Origin: Corynebacterium renale
GTDB lineage: Bacteria; Actinomycetota; Actinomycetes; Mycobacteriales; Mycobacteriaceae
Assembly: GCF_002563965.1 (NCBI RefSeq)
Contig: NZ_PDJF01000001.1
Location: forward strand, 434,001-498,000
Reading direction: 5' to 3'
DNA: 64,000 nt
A program made the position numbers and the translations under genes. Below are positions 61,612-64,000 of the stretch, one piece after another (position 1 is the stretch's first letter; each line of letters begins with the position of its first letter). The notes beneath the pieces were generated by a model. That model made no database searches and had not been told where the DNA came from. It saw only the letters and a list, made by a program, of their open reading frames with translations.

Positions 61612-63138
61612 ATGAATCGATTAGTGCGGGCGGTAAAATGGCTGCTCGGTACGTCGTGGCCGCTGTATGCGGCGCTCGTGCTGGGCTCCAACGTGGCAGG
61701 TGCCGCGGCTGTCATGCTGTTCGTGCGCTACCTCATCCCCATGGAGGAGGCCCGAAACTTCCAGTCTCAGATCGCGTACCTGCCGGCTATTGGTATCGCG
61801 TACGTCACTTTTGCCGTGATCGTGGGCATTGTGGCGACGTTGATCATGTTTAGGCCGGTGTTGGATTGGCAGCGTGATCCTGACGGCCATGACCAGAACA
61901 TGGTGCGCAACCTGGTACTGCGGCTTCCTATCTATCAGGCCATCGTGTGCGCGGTGGTGTGGGTGATCGGGATCGTGATTGCGGGCGCGGTGGCGTCAAC
62001 GATGTCACGCGAGTTTGCGCTGGTGGTCGTGGTTGCTACGGCGATGGCGATGTTCCTGGTTGTGTCGATTACGTACTTGCAGGCTGAGCGCCTGGTCCGT
62101 CCCGTGGCGGCCGCTGCGCTGGCGCGTCGTTTTGAGGACGCCACCCTAGAGCCGCCGATTAAGCACCGCTTGAACACCACGTGGGTTCTCACGTCTGCGA
62201 TTCCGATGGGCGGTGTGCTCCTCCTACTGTGGGGCCACGAATCGGGCATCTTCACCGAGGACGCCTCCGACCTGTTGCCCGCCATCTTGTGGCTGTTGAT
62301 CGCGGGCCTGGTGACCGGCTTCTGGGCGACGGCCCTGGCGATTATGAGCGTGGTCGACCCGATCGACGAACTGCAGGACGCGATCAACCGGGTACGCCGC
62401 GGCGACGACCGCGTCCAGGTCGACATCTACGATGGCTCGGAGCTCGGCGTCCTCCAGGCTGGTTTCAACGAAATGATGCGTGGCCTGCGCGAACGCGAGC
62501 GGGTGCGCGACATTTTCGGCCGCTACGTGGGCACGGAGGTCGCCCGCCGCGCGCTGGAAGAAAAGCCCACGCTCGGCGGCGAGGACCGCAAGGTCGCGGT
62601 GCTATTTATCGACGTCGTCGGATCCACCACCTTCGCCGTAGAAAATCAGCCCGAGGAAGTGGTCAAGCAGCTCAACGAGTTTTTCTCCATCGTCGTGGAC
62701 ACGGTGCACCGCAACAAGGGCATCATCAACAAGTTCCAGGGTGACGCCGCGCTGGCAGTCTTCGGCGCTCCCCTTTCGCTTTCCGACGCCAACTCGATGG
62801 CCCTCCAGGCCGCCCGAGAACTCCGCCTCGCCCTGAAGAACGTGAAGTTGGAGGCCGGCATTGGGGTGTGCGCCGGCCACGTCGTCGCCGGCCACATCGG
62901 TGGGGCCGACCGCTTCGAATACACGGTCATCGGCGACGCCGTCAACGAGGCCTCCCGGCTCACCGACCTGGCGAAAGACACCCCGGGCGGCGTGCTGACC
63001 AACGCCGCCACCCTCCGCGGAGCCAACGAGGCCGAGCAGGCGCGCTGGACGCTGTTGAAATCTATCGAGCTGCGCGGCCGGCATAAGATGACTCAACTGG
63101 CTCGCCCGATCCGCGAAACGATGGCCGACCAGAGCTAG
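61612..63138 (+). CDS. cyaB: Membrane adenylate cyclase, class III
   Basis: A 508-residue protein with six transmembrane helices (residues 1-255), a HAMP linker (DPIDELQDAINRVRRGDDRV) and a class III cyclase domain. FIDVVGST and NKFQGDAALAVFG hold the metal-binding aspartates, and DRFEYTVIGDAVNEASRL is the transition-state region. It converts ATP to cAMP, the effector of GlxR. The order delta-prime then divergent cyclase matches Rv3644c-Rv3645. It corresponds to the cyaB gene of C. glutamicum. Confidence 0.93.
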   Translation: MNRLVRAVKWLLGTSWPLYAALVLGSNVAGAAAVMLFVRYLIPMEEARNFQSQIAYLPAIGIAYVTFAVIVGIVATLIMFRPVLDWQRDPDGHDQNMVRNLVLRLPIYQAIVCAVVWVIGIVIAGAVASTMSREFALVVVVATAMAMFLVVSITYLQAERLVRPVAAAALARRFEDATLEPPIKHRLNTTWVLTSAIPMGGVLLLLWGHESGIFTEDASDLLPAILWLLIAGLVTGFWATALAIMSVVDPIDELQDAINRVRRGDDRVQVDIYDGSELGVLQAGFNEMMRGLRERERVRDIFGRYVGTEVARRALEEKPTLGGEDRKVAVLFIDVVGSTTFAVENQPEEVVKQLNEFFSIVVDTVHRNKGIINKFQGDAALAVFGAPLSLSDANSMALQAARELRLALKNVKLEAGIGVCAGHVVAGHIGGADRFEYTVIGDAVNEASRLTDLAKDTPGGVLTNAATLRGANEAEQARWTLLKSIELRGRHKMTQLARPIRETMADQS

Positions 63139-63223
63139 CCGGTGTGGGCCGGATTACTCTCCGGAACTACCGTGTTTTACCATTTAACGGATTTATCCAA
63201 TCCCTTTGATAGTAAGGCCCGGT

Positions 63224-64000
63224 ATGTCTTCACCTACGACGACCAAGGCTAGCCCCATCCGTGAGCTAACCCTGCGCGCCATCATCCTCGGCGGAGTGAT
63301 CACGCTCGTGTTCACCGCCGCCAACGTGTACCTGGGGCTCAAGGTGGGCCTCACGTTCGCCACATCCATCCCTGCCGCCGTGATCTCCATGGCGATCCTG
63401 CGCAAGTTCGCAGGCCACACCATCATGGAGAACAACATCGTGCAGACGATCGCTTCGGCCGCGGGTACGCTGTCGGCGATTATCTTCGTCCTCCCCGGCC
63501 TGGTGATGGTCGGCTGGTGGGCTGGCTTCCCGTATTGGACCACCCTGGCGATCTGCCTCGTCGGCGGTGTGCTGGGCGTCATGTATTCCATCCCGCTGCG
63601 CCGCGCCCTGGTCACCGGTTCTGATCTGCCGTACCCGGAGGGTGTGGCAGCAGCTGAGGTGCTCAAGGTTGGCGACGAGCAGGGTTCCGCCGAGGAAAAC
63701 AAGGCGGGTCTGCGTGTCATTGTGGCTGGCGCGGCCGCGTCGGCGGGCTACGCTCTGCTGTCCGCGCTGAAGGCTACGGCCTCGTCGGTGTCGAGTGCGT
63801 TCAAGATCGGGACCGGCGGTTCGGTCGTCGGCGCGAGCTTGTCCGTGGCGCTTATTGGTGTGGGCCACCTGGTTGGCGTGACCGTGGGTATCGCGATGCT
63901 GGTGGGCGTGTCAATCTCCCACGGCGTGCTGCTGCCGATCTTCTCGCAGGACAAGGTCGGCGCGGATGTCGCCGGCGACGTCTCGGCCGTGTTCTCTGCG
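63224..64000 (+). CDS. OPT-family oligopeptide transporter (partial, runs off right edge)
   Basis: The first 259 residues are visible: MSSPTTTKASPIRELTLRAI, then many hydrophobic helices. GGVITLVFTAANVYLGLKVG followed by TFATSIPAAVISMAILR is the signature N-terminal region of bacterial OPT transporters, and LPYPEGVAAAEVLKVG another conserved segment. These proteins import peptides or metal-chelate complexes. The ATG 63224 has a weak AAGG upstream. It is 85 bases after the cyclase gene. Confidence 0.88.
   Translation, partial: MSSPTTTKASPIRELTLRAIILGGVITLVFTAANVYLGLKVGLTFATSIPAAVISMAILRKFAGHTIMENNIVQTIASAAGTLSAIIFVLPGLVMVGWWAGFPYWTTLAICLVGGVLGVMYSIPLRRALVTGSDLPYPEGVAAAEVLKVGDEQGSAEENKAGLRVIVAGAAASAGYALLSALKATASSVSSAFKIGTGGSVVGASLSVALIGVGHLVGVTVGIAMLVGVSISHGVLLPIFSQDKVGADVAGDVSAVFSA

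Overview
The window is a stretch of Corynebacterium chromosome interrupted by an almost complete siphovirus-type prophage. The host call rests on a three-subunit succinate dehydrogenase operon (sdhCAB) beside lpd, two corynomycolyltransferase-family proteins, a polyprenyl-phosphate glycosyltransferase with its DUF2304 partner as in the arabinogalactan galactosamine pathway, a GlxR (cAMP regulator) site, and a membrane adenylate cyclase.

Left chromosomal arm (1-23.2 kb). sdhCAB and lpd run on the minus strand and supply the TCA cycle and respiratory chain. A 36-residue peptide gene lies just upstream of lpd. Two mycolyltransferase genes follow on the plus strand, then an S9 peptidase and a cell-envelope polysaccharide cluster: a Wzx-like membrane protein, two family-2 glycosyltransferases, a DUF2304 protein, a DsbA-like thioredoxin protein, and a convergent sugar-nucleotide epimerase. 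Next come an HNH endonuclease and a phosphatase-fold protein that lacks its catalytic cysteine. A five-gene MacAB-like efflux operon (two adaptors, two permeases, one ATPase) follows on the minus strand.

Prophage (23,235-60,215; 36,924 bp between matching ends). It is bounded by a 57-bp direct repeat that contains the 3' part of tRNA-Thr(CGT). The intact tRNA is at the right end. The leftward late block carries, in transcription order, small terminase, a two-ORF large terminase, portal, a MuF-like protein with a metallopeptidase tail, scaffold, capsid, connectors, tail tube, frameshifted tail chaperones, tape measure, tail tip, trimeric fibre, a bifunctional endolysin, holin and small membrane proteins. 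Strong terminators punctuate this block. The early block (49.2-55.5 kb, also leftward) holds small regulators and nucleic-acid proteins, including a WhiB-like factor and an HNH protein. It starts from a divergent switch at 55.57-55.67 kb with a Cro-like gene on one side and an apparently leaderless repressor gene on the other. Rightward from the repressor lie a short RhuM-like gene, an ImmA/IrrE metallopeptidase, a lipoprotein and the integrase. A second ImmA/IrrE gene paired with a membrane protein sits between the integrase and attR. A broken antirepressor gene and a changed residue in the integrase active-site box suggest some decay.

Right chromosomal arm (60.2-64 kb): tRNA-Thr, the DNA polymerase III delta-prime gene, a membrane adenylate cyclase and the start of an OPT-family transporter. 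The order epimerase, delta-prime, adenylate cyclase resembles the Mycobacterium tuberculosis Rv3630-Rv3645 region, so the prophage appears to have entered an ancestral block.

All function calls come from reading motifs and gene order. No database search was possible.
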